Positions 51,479 to 59,830 of a DNA stretch of 64,000 bases are shown in pieces (within the stretch, counting starts at the first letter, position 1; every line of letters starts with the position of its first letter). The stretch is from Polyangiaceae bacterium (GTDB lineage Bacteria > Myxococcota_A > Polyangia > Polyangiales > Polyangiaceae): the NCBI GenBank assembly GCA_020849655.1, contig JADLFU010000091.1, positions 51,692 through 115,691 on the forward strand. Direction: 5' to 3'. A program made the translations under genes and the position numbers. A model generated the notes under the pieces. The model worked only from the letters and a program-made list of their open reading frames with translations. It did not search any database and was not told the DNA's origin.

Positions 51479-54106
51479 TCACTCGAGGTAGATAGGGTTG
51501 GACACCGCGAACGGCTTGCGGCCCGGGTGCAGCGGCGACAGATCGCCCTTGCCCTTCGCGTGCAGGACGACCCAGCTGCGCGGGCGCGCCGGGTCTCGCG
51601 ACACTGTCACCGTCGTCGCGGCGACGCTGGGCGAGCCGGGCGCCGGATCGGCCGCCTGGGCGAGCGGCTTCGTCTCCACCGTCACGCCGTCGACGAAGAC
51701 CTCCAGCGACTCCGCGGCGATCCACGGCGCCGACTGCACAGTGACCTCGAGCGTCACGGGGCTCGCCGCGGAGACGGTGGCGCCCGGGCCCGCGCCGCCC
51801 GGCGCCTTCACTGTCATGTAGAGGCCGCCGCTGATGGTCGCGTTGCCCGTCGCGACGCCGTCGCGCACGGCCTCCGGCGTCAGCTTCTGCGGGTCGTCGT
51901 GGCCGAACAGGATGCACGTGCGCGGGTACCCGACGGGGCTCGAGCGGATGCTGTGCGAGTCGGAGCTGCCCACGGCCCACACCTTCTTCCCGTGGTTCAA
52001 CAGCGAGAACCAGTCGGCGAGGGAGCCCTTGCGGTTGGACTCGAGATCGCTGTCATTGAACACCTCCACGGCCTCGAAGTCGTCGCTCCACAGCTTCGGA
52101 TCGCCGACGCCGGTGTCGCGCTTCAGCTTCGCCGCCGAGAAGTACGCGCCGAAGCCGCCGCCGGAGGGGTGGTTCACGATGACGATGGGCTTGTCCTCGT
52201 CCGCGTGCGCCATGGCGAACACCTTCGCGGGATCGTTGCCGATCCAGTCGATGGCGCCCTGGTTCAGCCGGTCGGGCTTCGGCCGGAGCGGCAGCACCCC
52301 GAAGTGCCCCCAGGTGAACGTCGTCAGCTCCTCCGACGGCACGCCGAACGCCCACTTCTCGAGGCCCAGCTGCGCGATGATCGGCTGGAAATCGATGATC
52401 CACTCGTGCTCGCTGGACACCGGGATGTCGAGGCCGTCCGCGACCGCGCTCTTCACCTTGTCGACGACCGGATCGCTCGAGTCGGCGGAGAAGAACGAGT
52501 GCACATGAAAGTCCGCGCACATCACCCCGGTCGAGTCGACCGAGTGCGCGAGCTGGACGGTGAGCTCCTTCGTCTCGCCGGCCGCGACGGTGACGGTCTG
52601 GTCGGAGAGCGTCCATTCGTAGCCGCGGGAGACGACCACCCGGTGCTCTCCCGGCGGCACCACCAGCGACGCGTCGCCCGTCATCGCGTACTCTTGATGC
52701 AGCCTGCCCCTCGCGGGCCACTGCTCACCCCGTGACTCGGGGGGCTCCGTGGGCGCCACCGTCGGGATCACTTGCACCCGCGCCGGCAGCGGCGTCCCGC
52801 CCGCCGCGTCACGCGCCTTGACCTTCAGCGTGGCGTGCGGAGGGAACTGGAGGTCCAGGGTTCCCGCCGCGGCGGGGGCGCCGGAGTGGGCCGGGTACCC
52901 GACCTTCGACGGCACGAGGCGCACCTCGCCCGCCGGGACGTGCAGCGTGTACGTGCCGTCCGCGGCCGACGTCGTCCTCGACAGCTCCTTGCCGGCGCCG
53001 TCGATCGCGTGGACCCACGCGCCCGCGACCGGCGCCTTGGTCGCGTCCTCCACCTTGCCGGAGACGAGCTGCCCCTCGGAGGCGCCGTCGACCCGCGCGA
53101 CCGCGGCCCGCAGGGCGTCGAGATCGGCGCCGCCCGGGATGATCTCCGCGTAGTCGACCGAGCGCTTCTCGCCCTTCGGGATGGGGAACCCCTGGCCGAC
53201 GAAGTACTGGAACCCCGAGATCTCCAGCGAGTACTCGAGCGGCCCCTCGAGGCTGCGCCACGCGAACGACATCGACCCGTTGTCGAAGCCGACCCACTTC
53301 ACCTTGCCCTTCGGCTCGGCGAAGCCCGACTCCTCCGTGTACATGCGCGAGCGCGCGTACTGGAAGAAGCCGTGCATCTCGTTGCCGGTCGCGTCGAGAT
53401 CCTCGTCGGAGGTGTTGGCGACGTGCAGGCGGAGCTTCACGCTCTCGGCGCCCGGCGCGAGCGAGAAATCGAGCGCGGCGGGGACGCCGAACTGGTCCGG
53501 GAACAGCGCCTGCAAGCTGCCGAGGAACGGGATGGGCTTCAGCAGCCCCTGCACGCGGACGACGGCCTCCTTGCCGTCGCTGCCATCGTGGAGCACCGAG
53601 ACGGAGGTGGGATCGATCATCTCCGTCGAGAGCGCGGTCAGCGTCTCGCCGTACAGCGACAGGCCGAGCGGCTTGCCGTCGTCTCCGACGCGGTCGACCG
53701 TCAGCAGCTCGCCGCCGAAGCGCGAGTAGCCGTCCGAGAGGCCCTTGTCCTCGATGGTGGCCGCGATCTTCGCGTTGACGAGGATGAAGTCGCCGAGGCG
53801 CACGCGCTGGCGGGCGTCGGCGGGCTGCTTCAACAGCGACGGATCGCTGATGCGCGCGGCCCGCGCCTGCCCTGCGGCCTTCGCGCCCGCGGGATCGGGG
53901 TGCCCGGTGTCGCTGCCCTTCTCGAAGCAGTCGTCGGGCGTGCACGCGAGCTGGCCCCCGCCGCCCGCCGCGCCGCTCGCGCCCGCCGCGCCGCTCGCGC
54001 CCGCCGCTCCGACCGACGGCGCGGGTGTGTCGGCCTCGCCTCCACCGCACGCGAAGACGACGAGGGACGGAGACGCGAGGAGAGCGGCGGTGAGCAAGCG
54101 GCGCAT
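51479..54106 (-). CDS. CehA/McbA-like PHP-domain lipoprotein
   Basis: The 875-residue protein starts with a signal peptide and lipobox (VVFAC, Cys20), then a Gly/Ala/Ser linker. A large beta-rich domain (about 60-330) and a carboxypeptidase-regulatory-like segment (GKVEDATKAPVAGAWVHAID) follow. The PHP metallohydrolase domain begins at CADFHVHSFFSADSSDP and continues with SSEHEW, NHPSGGG and GSSDSHS, the usual metal ligands. CehA-family members hydrolyse esters or phosphoesters outside the cytosol. The last 150 residues form another beta domain. It precedes the small membrane protein gene. Substrate unknown. Confidence 0.82.
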   Translation of the reverse strand: MRRLLTAALLASPSLVVFACGGGEADTPAPSVGAAGASGAAGASGAAGGGGQLACTPDDCFEKGSDTGHPDPAGAKAAGQARAARISDPSLLKQPADARQRVRLGDFILVNAKIAATIEDKGLSDGYSRFGGELLTVDRVGDDGKPLGLSLYGETLTALSTEMIDPTSVSVLHDGSDGKEAVVRVQGLLKPIPFLGSLQALFPDQFGVPAALDFSLAPGAESVKLRLHVANTSDEDLDATGNEMHGFFQYARSRMYTEESGFAEPKGKVKWVGFDNGSMSFAWRSLEGPLEYSLEISGFQYFVGQGFPIPKGEKRSVDYAEIIPGGADLDALRAAVARVDGASEGQLVSGKVEDATKAPVAGAWVHAIDGAGKELSRTTSAADGTYTLHVPAGEVRLVPSKVGYPAHSGAPAAAGTLDLQFPPHATLKVKARDAAGGTPLPARVQVIPTVAPTEPPESRGEQWPARGRLHQEYAMTGDASLVVPPGEHRVVVSRGYEWTLSDQTVTVAAGETKELTVQLAHSVDSTGVMCADFHVHSFFSADSSDPVVDKVKSAVADGLDIPVSSEHEWIIDFQPIIAQLGLEKWAFGVPSEELTTFTWGHFGVLPLRPKPDRLNQGAIDWIGNDPAKVFAMAHADEDKPIVIVNHPSGGGFGAYFSAAKLKRDTGVGDPKLWSDDFEAVEVFNDSDLESNRKGSLADWFSLLNHGKKVWAVGSSDSHSIRSSPVGYPRTCILFGHDDPQKLTPEAVRDGVATGNATISGGLYMTVKAPGGAGPGATVSAASPVTLEVTVQSAPWIAAESLEVFVDGVTVETKPLAQAADPAPGSPSVAATTVTVSRDPARPRSWVVLHAKGKGDLSPLHPGRKPFAVSNPIYLE

Positions 54107-54267
54107 CGCGCGGCACGTTACCAGCGCGCCCCCCGGTTGCCACGCGCGCCGAGCCGCGCCGGGCCACGCGCGCCGCACGGCAACGGCGCCCGCCGCGCCC
54201 GCGTCACACGCGGAAAGCGTCCAGACGCCCTTGCGTGGACCCCTCGAGTCTGCGATCTCGAACGTCG

Positions 54268-54738
54268 ATGAACCCCCGCGCCCTGTCTATGGTGGCCCTC
54301 CTGACGGCGTGCAGCGCGTCGTCGATGCCGAGCGAGGGCCGCTCGTGCACCGCGATCGGCTGCGTCGACGGCTTCTCTGTCACGGTCACGTCGAGCGGCG
54401 CGTGGCCCGCCGGCGAGTACGTGGTCAAGGTCGTGGCCGACGGCGTGACGACGACGTGCTCGGCGACGCTCCCGCTGACGCAGTCGTCCACGTCGGTCTG
54501 CTCCGGGCCGGGCGTGCAGGTGGGGCTCTCCGGGTCGCTCCTGCCCGCGTCGCAGCAGTCGATCTCGACCGTCTCCTTGTCCTCCACCCCGAAGGCGGTG
54601 GCGATCGAGATCACGCGCGACGGCGCGTCGATCGGGGCGCGCACGTACGCGCCGAGCTACGTCACGTCTCGCCCGAACGGCCCAGAGTGCGAGCCCATCT
54701 GCACGAACGCGAGCGACACGCTGGCGGTCGCGCCGTAG
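54268..54738 (+). CDS. Small lipoprotein, beta-rich, unknown
   Basis: A 156-residue lipoprotein: signal peptide and lipobox LLTAC (Cys about 15) from ATG 54268. The mature part has alternating beta strands and six Cys, including CTAIGC and CEPIC pairs, which suggests disulphide bonds. The pattern GFSVTVTSSGAWPAGEYVVKV is reminiscent of an Ig-like fold. Divergent from the CehA-like gene across 161 bp; its stop lies 4 bp from that of the convergent lipase gene. Function unknown. Confidence 0.68.
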   Translation: MNPRALSMVALLTACSASSMPSEGRSCTAIGCVDGFSVTVTSSGAWPAGEYVVKVVADGVTTTCSATLPLTQSSTSVCSGPGVQVGLSGSLLPASQQSISTVSLSSTPKAVAIEITRDGASIGARTYAPSYVTSRPNGPECEPICTNASDTLAVAP

Positions 54739-54742
54739 CCGC

Positions 54743-55693
54743 TCAGGCCCGCGCGAGCATCCGCGCGAGCGCGAGGTAGAACCCCGCCGCGTCGAACCCC
54801 GGCGCCCAGCCGACGCTGCCCCAGTGATCGGTGTCGATCTCGCCGAGCACCTTGCCGAAGCGCTGGCTCGACGCGGGCACGACGCCGTCGTTCGGCCCCG
54901 CGAGCCGCGAGAGCAGCGCGTACGACGGCAAGAGCGGCGGCATGATCCCCGTGACGCGCGACGGTCGGGCGATGACGCTCGCGGTCGGCACGTCGGGCAC
55001 GCCGAGGTACTCGTCGTGCGCGCGCGACGGCGAGAGATCCGCGAGGCACCCGCGCTCGCGCGCGAGCACGCGCCCGCGTCGGCCGAGGACCGAGAGCCCG
55101 AGATCGGCGAGCGGCGTGCCGCGGTGAGGCGCGGCGACCGTGACGAGCGACGCGACGCGCGGGCCGAGGCCGAGGTGCGCCACCGCGTGCCGCACGTCGA
55201 GCCCGCCCATGCTGTGCGCGATGATGTGCACGCGGTCCGCGTCGATGCGCGAGATCTGCTCGACCAGCGCGACGGCGCGCTCGGCGATGGGCGCGACCGA
55301 CGGCACCCTCGGCACGTGCACCTCGAACCCGAGGCGCGCGAGCGCGCGCGGGACCCCTCGAAAGTAGTGCTGCTCGATAGGCCCGAGGCCGAGCGACCGG
55401 AACCCGCCGAACCCGTGCGCCAGCACGAACGGGGGGCGCTGGTGCCGCCTGATGAACACAGCGGGCGCGCCCGTCACCTCCGCGGGGCCGACGACGACGA
55501 TCGGCGCCTCGAGGGGCAGGGCGCTGGGCTCGCCGGGCCCCGCGTCGTCCAGGGCTGGCGGCTCGGCGGGCGGGAGCGTCGGGCGGTCGTCCCACCGCGG
55601 CGCGAGCGCGGGGCCCGCGCCGCCGCGCGCCGCGATCCACACGACGAGCGCCGCGATCGCGCTCGCGAGCAGGACCCACGCGGCAGGCTCCAT
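54743..55693 (-). CDS. Alpha/beta-hydrolase, triacylglycerol-lipase-like, membrane-anchored
   Basis: The 316-residue protein has an N-terminal hydrophobic helix (4-22) followed by a Pro-rich linker, so it is probably anchored or exported. The hydrolase part has the oxyanion HGFGG motif at about 95, the nucleophile elbow AHSMGG, and the Asp/His pair in GPNDGVV and DTDHWGSVGW. The order and spacing match family I bacterial lipases. Lid or chaperone (lif) genes are absent. Substrate could be lipid ester or another acyl ester. Confidence 0.85.
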   Translation of the reverse strand: MEPAAWVLLASAIAALVVWIAARGGAGPALAPRWDDRPTLPPAEPPALDDAGPGEPSALPLEAPIVVVGPAEVTGAPAVFIRRHQRPPFVLAHGFGGFRSLGLGPIEQHYFRGVPRALARLGFEVHVPRVPSVAPIAERAVALVEQISRIDADRVHIIAHSMGGLDVRHAVAHLGLGPRVASLVTVAAPHRGTPLADLGLSVLGRRGRVLARERGCLADLSPSRAHDEYLGVPDVPTASVIARPSRVTGIMPPLLPSYALLSRLAGPNDGVVPASSQRFGKVLGEIDTDHWGSVGWAPGFDAAGFYLALARMLARA

Positions 55694-55745
55694 CCGCGCT
55701 CAGGTAGGCGCCGCGCCGCGTCGCGTCAAGGCGCGGGGGCGGGGC

Positions 55746-56219
55746 TCAGAAGCGCGTGCGCACGACGTCGAGCTTGCTGCTGACCGGGAACCCGAGCTCC
55801 CGCACGCGCGCGGACACGCATTTCTCGAGGTCGGGGTTGGCGGGCGACATCACGATCGTGACGCCGAGCGCGCGCCCCTCCTTCACCGCGGCGCACACCT
55901 CGACAGAGACGTCGGTCGGGACCTCGCACGCGGTGAGGTACTCGCCGTGGTTGAGCACCTTCGAGAACTCGCGGGACGACAGATCCGCCCCGCCCTGCTT
56001 GCCGATCGCGACCTCGTCGCCGTGCTGCTCGCGCGCCTCGTCGCACGTCATCCCGTCGGACGATCCCGAGCCGGGCGGCGCGGGCGGCGCGACCTTCGGC
56101 TCGGGGCGGGGCGCGCGGGCGGCCACCGGCTGCGCGGCGGGCGACCTCGGCGCGGGGGGAGGTTCACCGCCGCACGACGCGGCGAGCACGAGCGAGAGAC
56201 AGAAGAGCGGAGCCCTCAT
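55746..56219 (-). CDS. Small lipoprotein with Pro-rich linker
   Basis: A 157-residue lipoprotein (lipobox LAASC, Cys16) with a Pro/Ala linker to about residue 50. The mature domain has three Cys and ends with PVSSKLDVVRTRF. The pattern (SSREFSKVLNHGEYLTACEVPTD, and CVSARVREL) resembles a domain often seen in myxobacterial secreted proteins in which a Cys pair frames a short alpha/beta fold. It overlaps the M15-like gene stop by 4 bp and so is probably co-translated. Function unknown. Confidence 0.68.
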   Translation of the reverse strand: MRAPLFCLSLVLAASCGGEPPPAPRSPAAQPVAARAPRPEPKVAPPAPPGSGSSDGMTCDEAREQHGDEVAIGKQGGADLSSREFSKVLNHGEYLTACEVPTDVSVEVCAAVKEGRALGVTIVMSPANPDLEKCVSARVRELGFPVSSKLDVVRTRF

Positions 56220-56887
56220 CGCAGCACCTTCGCAGGCTTCCCCAGGAATTCGAAGTGCATCGTGTCCTCGAGATCGTCGTGGCCGAGCCAGTAGAAGCCG
56301 TTGCGGTCGAACGTGTCGATCCAGCACCTCGGCATCGCGGCGCGCTCGTAGGCTGATTTCACCTTCTTCTGGCACTGCGGATCCTCGCTCCACGGCTCGA
56401 CGCAGTGGCAGCAGGGGTTGCGGTCGGGGTCGATGTCGAGCGCGATCCCGAACAGGTGGTTCGTGATCTCGCCGCCGCGGTACGAGTTGTGATCGCGGAA
56501 CCCCGAGAGCGCCTTCGGGCTGTACGGCTCCTTGCACTTCGCGCGGATCTCCCGCTCGACGCATGCGAGCGCGGGGACGACCTTCTGGTGCAGCTCGACC
56601 TTCAGCCCGAAGAACGTCGTCGTCTGCGCGAACGTGCGCGGCTCGTGCGCGTTCCACGAGGGCGATCCGAAGCCCTCGACGCGGCCGTAGTGCTCGGTGC
56701 GGTACCGGACTGCCTGCTCGTGGCGGCGCGGGTCCATGCGCCCCTTCCTGATGAAGAAGCTGCGCACGAGGAACCCCTGCGGTCGCTGCGGCTGGCAGCG
56801 CGGCGCGGCGTCGACCTCGGCGGACGGCGCCGACAGGGCGACGAGGGCCGCCGCGGCGGCGAGGAGGGTGGCGACGCGCCTGATCAT
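56216..56887 (-). CDS. M15-like peptidase (D-Ala-D-Ala carboxypeptidase-like), exported
   Basis: From ATG 56887 the protein is 223 residues: a signal peptide (to about 28), then a domain with YRGGEITNHLFGIALDID and DTMHFEFLG. These match the zinc ligands (His…Asp…His) of M15/VanY-type peptidases and the related extensin-like family, which act on peptidoglycan. Six Cys suggest disulphide-stabilised secretion. The following lipoprotein overlaps by 4 bp. ATG 56887 sits exactly before the signal; a GTG 45 bp upstream would add an Arg-rich leader. Confidence 0.78.
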   Translation of the reverse strand: MIRRVATLLAAAAALVALSAPSAEVDAAPRCQPQRPQGFLVRSFFIRKGRMDPRRHEQAVRYRTEHYGRVEGFGSPSWNAHEPRTFAQTTTFFGLKVELHQKVVPALACVEREIRAKCKEPYSPKALSGFRDHNSYRGGEITNHLFGIALDIDPDRNPCCHCVEPWSEDPQCQKKVKSAYERAAMPRCWIDTFDRNGFYWLGHDDLEDTMHFEFLGKPAKVLR

Positions 56888-56991
56888 CGAGCGAGCGGCC
56901 GTCGGTAGCACGCCCCGGCCCGCTCCGCCCACTTCCGGGGCGCGCGCGGGCGCGCTTTGCCAAGCCCCCCGCGGCCACGTAGGCTCCCTGC

Positions 56992-58140
56992 ATGTCGAAC
57001 CTCCGCTCCGCTTCGGTCCTGTTCACGTTGGGTGTGTTGGCGCTCGCCGGCTGCGGCGGCTCGGACAGCGGCGGCGGCGCGCCGGGCGGCGGCCTCGGCG
57101 CCACCGGCCCCACGCTCGCCGAGCTGCCCGCGAAATTTGCGCAGGTGAGCTGCGACGTCGCGAACCAGTGCTTCGGCGCCGACGTCCTCAAGATCTACCT
57201 CGGCGGCGAGGACTGCCTGACGCGGACCCAGCGCGCGATCGAGGACGGCGACATCGGCTACGCGCAGCAGCTCGTCACCGACAAGAAGCTCACGTACGAC
57301 GCCGCGAAGGCGCAGGCGTGCCTCGACGCGTACCGCGCGGGCGGCTGCGCGCAGCTCGACATGCGCGCGCCCGCGGCGTGCAACGAGGTCTTCGGCGGCA
57401 AGGGCGCCGCCGGTGACGCGTGCCAGATCGGCGCCGAGTGCTCCCCCGGGATGTTCTGCCAGGCCGGCGCCGCCTGCCCCGGCAAGTGCGCGGCGCTCCA
57501 GGCGGCCGGCGCCGCGTGCACCGACGACGATCAGTGCGCCGACGGGCTGAAGTGCACGGGCGGCGTGTGCGCCGCGCCGGCGGCGGAGGGCGAGGCGTGC
57601 GGCGGCGGCACGAAGCTCGACTGCAAGAGCGGCCTCGCGTGCGCGGGGGCCGACGACAAGACGCAGAAGCCCGGGGTCTGCAAGCAGGGCGCGAGCCTCT
57701 TCTCGGTGAAGAAGGGCGAGACCTGCGACGCGTCCTCGCAGAAGTTCTGCGAGATCGGCGCGACCTGCGAGCTGTCCGAGGTGTCCCAGGCGGGCATCAA
57801 GTGGACGTGCGTCGCCCCGTACACCAGCGGCGGGCCGTGCAAGCTCGGGTTCCCGGGGGGCTGCCCGTCGGGCGAGTACTGCCCCGTCGTGCTGTCGGGC
57901 GCGAGCCCGAAGCTCGACGCCGTGTGCACGAAGATCCCCGCCGCGGGCGAGGCGTGCGGGCCCGGCACCGACGGCACCCCCACGACGTGCGGGCCCAACG
58001 CGGTCTGCGTGGGCGGCAAGTGCGCGGACAAGCAGCGGGTCGGCGGCACGTGCAGCTCGGACGAGGCCTGCTACTCGGAGCACTGCAGGGACGGTAAATG
58101 CATCGCGGGGCTCTCCTGCGAGCCGGACGCGAAGCCCTGA
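56992..58140 (+). CDS. Cys-rich Dickkopf-like lipoprotein
   Basis: A 382-residue lipoprotein (lipobox ALAGC) followed by a Gly-rich linker. The N-terminal 110 residues form a helical segment with SCDVANQCF near the start. After that come five or more Cys-knot units of the form GxxCxxxxxCxxGxxC (CTDDDQCADGLKC, CSSDEACYSEHCRDGKC). These look like Dickkopf N-terminal repeats common in secreted myxobacterial proteins, probably disulphide-bonded adhesion modules. About 30 Cys in total. It lies alone between divergent and downstream genes. Confidence 0.8.
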   Translation: MSNLRSASVLFTLGVLALAGCGGSDSGGGAPGGGLGATGPTLAELPAKFAQVSCDVANQCFGADVLKIYLGGEDCLTRTQRAIEDGDIGYAQQLVTDKKLTYDAAKAQACLDAYRAGGCAQLDMRAPAACNEVFGGKGAAGDACQIGAECSPGMFCQAGAACPGKCAALQAAGAACTDDDQCADGLKCTGGVCAAPAAEGEACGGGTKLDCKSGLACAGADDKTQKPGVCKQGASLFSVKKGETCDASSQKFCEIGATCELSEVSQAGIKWTCVAPYTSGGPCKLGFPGGCPSGEYCPVVLSGASPKLDAVCTKIPAAGEACGPGTDGTPTTCGPNAVCVGGKCADKQRVGGTCSSDEACYSEHCRDGKCIAGLSCEPDAKP

Positions 58141-58260
58141 CCCTCGCGGGCGCGCGCTCGATTTGAGGCGCTGCGCGGGCGAATTGCCTGTATCAGCGCC
58201 GCATGCTCGGGAAGCCTCGCGACCGCTCGGTGGTTCCGGCGCGCGTGGGGCCACGCTGAC

Positions 58261-59805
58261 ATGGGCTACGCGCTCGGGCTCGCGTTCCGCTACCTGCGGT
58301 CGAAGAAGGCGGCGTTCGTCAGCGTCGGCACGCTCTTCGCCGTGCTCGGCGTCGCGCTCGGCGTCGCGGCGCTGGCGACGGTGATGAGCGTGACGGGGGG
58401 GTTCCAGTCGCAGTTTCGCGACAAGGTCCTCGGCGTCAACGCGCACGTCCTCGTGCTGAAGTACTCGGCCGACTTCCGCGAGTACCGCGAGGTCATGAAG
58501 GTCGTCGAGGCCCACCCCGGCGTCACCGGCGTCGGCCCGTTCACCATCAACCCGATGATGGTCACGCACGGCACGAAGGTCGCGACGGGCGTGCTCTTGA
58601 AGGGCGTCGATCCCGCGCTGATGCCCCGCGTGCTCGACCTGCCGAGGCACCTCGTCGCGCCCAGGCCGGAGGCGCGCGATCCGAATTCGATCGAGCTCCT
58701 GGCCCGCCTGCGCCGCGACGGGGCCGAGCCGCCGCGGCGGCCGGAGCCGCCCCCGCGCGACCTCGCGCCGCCCGGCGCTCCGCCGCGCAACCCGAAGGAC
58801 GTGGTCAGGGAGAACGGCGAGGCCCCGCCCAAGCCCGCGCCGGAGGCGAGCGCGGCGCCCCCCGCGGGCGGAGCACGCCCGACGATCGAGGGCCTCATCG
58901 AGCCCGAGCACGGCTACGCGAGCAAGCTGCCCGACGAGGACGCGGATCTCCCCGACGACGTCGTCCCCGATCCCTGCCGCGACGCGGGGGAGGTCGCGAA
59001 GCTGCCGGGCGCGATCATCGGCACGACGCTCGCCCGCAACCTGTCGCTCGCCGTCGGAGACTGCCTGCAGGTGACGTCGCCGACGATCGGCTACGCGTAC
59101 GCGGGCGCGAACGTCGGCGCGCCGGTCGCGAAGCAGTTCCGCGTCATCGCGATCTTCGAGGCGGGGTTCGACCAGTACGACTCGAAGCTCGTGTACGTCG
59201 ACCTCTACGAGGCGCAGGCGTTCTACAACGCGGGCGACAGCGTGACGGGCGTCGAGATGCGCGTGCGCGACATCGACGAGGCCCGGCGCATCTCGCGCGA
59301 GCTCGACAAGAAGCTCGCGAACGGCATCTACCACACGATGGACTGGGAGGAGCTGAACCACGGCCTGTTCACCGCGCTCCGCATCCAGCAGATCGGCATG
59401 AGCGCCGTGCTCGCGCTCATCATCGTCGTCGCCGCCTTCACCGTCATCGCCACGCTCATCATGGTCGTGCTCGACAAGAAGAAGGAGATCGCCGTCCTGA
59501 AGGCGATGGGCGCGACCGACGACGCCATCCTGCGCGTGTTCATCTACCAGGGCGGGCTCATCGGCCTCGCGGGCACGACGCTCGGCCTGTCGATCGGGTG
59601 GGCGGTGTGCAAGGGCCTCCTCGTGTACGGGTTCCCGCTCGACCCGAAGGTGTACTTCGTCTCGAAGCTCCCGGTCGACGTGCAGCCCGCGCAGTTCCTC
59701 GTCACGGGGGCGCTCGCGATGGGCATCTGCCTGACGGCGACGGCGCTGCCCGCGCTGTACGCCGCGTGGATGCGCCCGGCGGACGGCCTGCGTGATCTCT
59801 CGTAG
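58261..59805 (+). CDS. LolC/LolE-like ABC transporter permease with Pro-rich insert
   Basis: LolCE with LolD releases lipoproteins from the inner membrane. This 514-residue protein has the first helix (21-42), a periplasmic domain and three C-terminal helices (about 380-410, 428-450, 475-495), matching FtsX/MacB-like permeases. An added 110-residue stretch (about 135-245) is Pro/Ala/Glu-rich with PPPRDLAPPGAPPRNPKD and ends with an acidic run, so it is longer than usual (~400). No LolD ATPase gene is adjacent. The kinase gene starts 26 bp downstream on the same strand. Confidence 0.8.
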   Translation: MGYALGLAFRYLRSKKAAFVSVGTLFAVLGVALGVAALATVMSVTGGFQSQFRDKVLGVNAHVLVLKYSADFREYREVMKVVEAHPGVTGVGPFTINPMMVTHGTKVATGVLLKGVDPALMPRVLDLPRHLVAPRPEARDPNSIELLARLRRDGAEPPRRPEPPPRDLAPPGAPPRNPKDVVRENGEAPPKPAPEASAAPPAGGARPTIEGLIEPEHGYASKLPDEDADLPDDVVPDPCRDAGEVAKLPGAIIGTTLARNLSLAVGDCLQVTSPTIGYAYAGANVGAPVAKQFRVIAIFEAGFDQYDSKLVYVDLYEAQAFYNAGDSVTGVEMRVRDIDEARRISRELDKKLANGIYHTMDWEELNHGLFTALRIQQIGMSAVLALIIVVAAFTVIATLIMVVLDKKKEIAVLKAMGATDDAILRVFIYQGGLIGLAGTTLGLSIGWAVCKGLLVYGFPLDPKVYFVSKLPVDVQPAQFLVTGALAMGICLTATALPALYAAWMRPADGLRDLS

Positions 59806-59830
59806 CCGCCGCGGCGCAGGTCGTGGTTCG

